Part shown: positions 21,829-22,794 of the stretch, piece by piece
Layout: the number at the start of each line of letters is the position of its first letter
Numbering within the stretch: the stretch's first letter is position 1
NCBI GenBank assembly: GCA_023426345.1
Contig: JAFAAX010000187.1
Span: 1 to 22,794, forward strand
From: Actinomycetes bacterium
Lineage (GTDB): Bacteria > Actinomycetota > Actinomycetes > Actinomycetales > Actinomycetaceae
DNA: 22,794 nt
Direction: 5' to 3'
Notes under the pieces: model-generated
The model's database searches: none
The model's input: only the letters and a program-made list of their open reading frames with translations
What the model was told of the DNA's origin: nothing
Position numbers and translations under genes: made by a program

Positions 21829-22758
21829 GTGTTCCTGGCGAACTTCCTCATCGCGCTGCGCGAAGGCGTCGAGGCGTCGCTGATCGTCGGCATCCTGGTC
21901 GCGTACCTCGCAAAGACCGGGCGCCGCGATCTGCTGCCGCGGCTGTGGGCCGGCGTCGCGCTGGCGGCCGCCGTCCCCCTGGGCCTCGGCGCGATCATGA
22001 CCTGGGGCCCCTACACCCTGTCCTTCCAGGCCCAGGAGATCCTCGGAGGCACGCTCTCCCTGGTCGCCGTCGCGCTGGTCACCTGGATGATCTTCTGGAT
22101 GGGCGAGCACTCCCGCGAGTACTCCGCCCACATCAAGGCCGACGCCGCGCGCACGATGGAGACGGGCTCCGACTGGGGTGTCGTGTGGATCGCCGTCGTC
22201 GCCGTGGGGCGCGAGGGCATCGAGACCGCGCTGTTCGTCTGGGCCACTGTGAAGTCCTCGGCGACGACCTCCGTGTCCGCCCCGGCTTTGGGCGTGCTCA
22301 CCGGCCTCCTCGCCGCCGCGGTGGTCGGCTGGCTGGTCTACACGGGCGCCGCCCGGATCAACCTCCACACCTTCTTCACCGCGACGGGCGTCCTGCTGAT
22401 CCTGGTTGCGGCCGGCATCGTCTCCTACGGCATCGGCGACCTCCAGGAGGCCTCGGTCCTGCCCGGATGGGGCGCGCCCCTTTACGACGTCTCCGGGTGG
22501 TTCGACGGCTCGATCGCCGGGTGGCTGACCACCTCGTCCTGGTGGTTCACCCTGCTGGAGGCCATGTTCAACCTCAACGTCGCCCCGACCGTCCTCCAGG
22601 CCGCCGGCTGGGCCCTCTACCTGGCGGTCGTCCTGCCGCTGTTCGTCCGCTCCAGCCGCGGGGGTTCCCGGAAGCCCGCCGCCCCCGCTCCGACGCCGTC
22701 CGGGGCCCTCATCGACGAGGGCGCCCCGCTCGGCCCGGACGCCCGTCCCGTGCCCTGA
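21829..22758 (+). CDS. efeU: FTR1-family iron permease (EfeU-like)
   Basis: A 309-residue inner-membrane iron permease with about seven helices. The two REGxE motifs that carry iron through the membrane are REGVE (11-15) and REGIE (128-132). VTWMIFWMGEHSREY and INLHTFFTATGVLLILVAAGI also match EfeU. The GTG at 21829 is preferred over ATG 21817 because TGGAG lies six bases before it and the family N-terminus starts M-F-x-x-x-FLI-LREG. The C-terminal tail after the last helix ends in SGALIDEGAPLGPDARPVP, encoded by a copy of the dispersed GCCCTCGTC element, and looks added. The iron box upstream implies DtxR control. efeO and efeB, if present, lie beyond the window, though a hairpin intervenes. 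Confidence 0.93.
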   Translation: MFLANFLIALREGVEASLIVGILVAYLAKTGRRDLLPRLWAGVALAAAVPLGLGAIMTWGPYTLSFQAQEILGGTLSLVAVALVTWMIFWMGEHSREYSAHIKADAARTMETGSDWGVVWIAVVAVGREGIETALFVWATVKSSATTSVSAPALGVLTGLLAAAVVGWLVYTGAARINLHTFFTATGVLLILVAAGIVSYGIGDLQEASVLPGWGAPLYDVSGWFDGSIAGWLTTSSWWFTLLEAMFNLNVAPTVLQAAGWALYLAVVLPLFVRSSRGGSRKPAAPAPTPSGALIDEGAPLGPDARPVP

Positions 22759-22771
22759 GGGATCCCTCCGT

Positions 22772-22794
22772 CCCGGCGGGCGCTGCCCGCCGGG
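22772..22794 (+). terminator. Perfect hairpin after efeU
   Basis: CCCGGCGGGC and GCCCGCCGGG form a 10-bp perfect stem with a 3-base loop, 14 bp after the stop and at the window edge. The bases that follow are not visible. Confidence 0.7.

Overview
The window reads as a single, ordinary chromosomal stretch of a very GC-rich actinobacterium. Evidence for this is strong GC bias at third codon positions, a WhiB/WhiD iron-sulfur regulator, a GuaB3-family protein beside a true IMP dehydrogenase, a WhiB-type promoter landscape with TANNNT -10 boxes, and several apparently leaderless genes. The gene mix (FixABCX, aspartase, fumarase, solitary groES, FTR1 iron permease) fits a facultatively anaerobic Actinomycetaceae member (Actinomyces/Schaalia type). 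That genus-level guess is inference, not proof.

Layout. 1-5600: an MFS transporter, a TetR repressor facing it, and a complete fixABCX electron-transfer operon divergent from tetR. 5616-6953: a THUMP-like class I methyltransferase on the minus strand. 7036-7480: CIRCE-controlled groES without groEL, closed by a strong hairpin. 7702-7995: a WhiD/WhiB3-type regulator, divergent from a MerR regulator (8245-9204), with a perfect 11-bp-arm palindrome between them. 9318-10619: an AGE-family sugar isomerase close to YihS. 10745-12265: guaB (IMP dehydrogenase). 12241-13897: a hipBA toxin-antitoxin pair on the minus strand, in which hipA carries a 7-bp tandem duplication that shifts the frame near its 3' end. 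13971-14687: a DnaQ-like exonuclease. 14883-19132: aspA, guaB3 and fumC, each followed by a hairpin. 19329-20708: a YbjJ-like MFS transporter. 20709-21828: about 1.1 kb without a supported intact gene but packed with repeats. 21829-22758: an FTR1/EfeU iron permease behind a DtxR/IdeR-type iron box.

How it fits together. FixABCX would move electrons from NADH to ferredoxin and a quinone. AspA and FumC both make or consume fumarate. GuaB and GuaB3 belong to purine metabolism, and guaB, guaB3 and hipB share the same leaderless promoter geometry (TANNNT, six bases, start codon).

The least explained part is a repeat system built on the module ACCGAA(C/G)TCG. It occurs as three arrays of three copies at an exact 22-bp period (one next to groES, two in the 1.1-kb gap, one of those inverted) and as the arms of two large hairpins whose stem bases covary. 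A second dispersed element with core GCCCTCGTC recurs in intergenic gaps and appears to have entered two coding sequences in frame.
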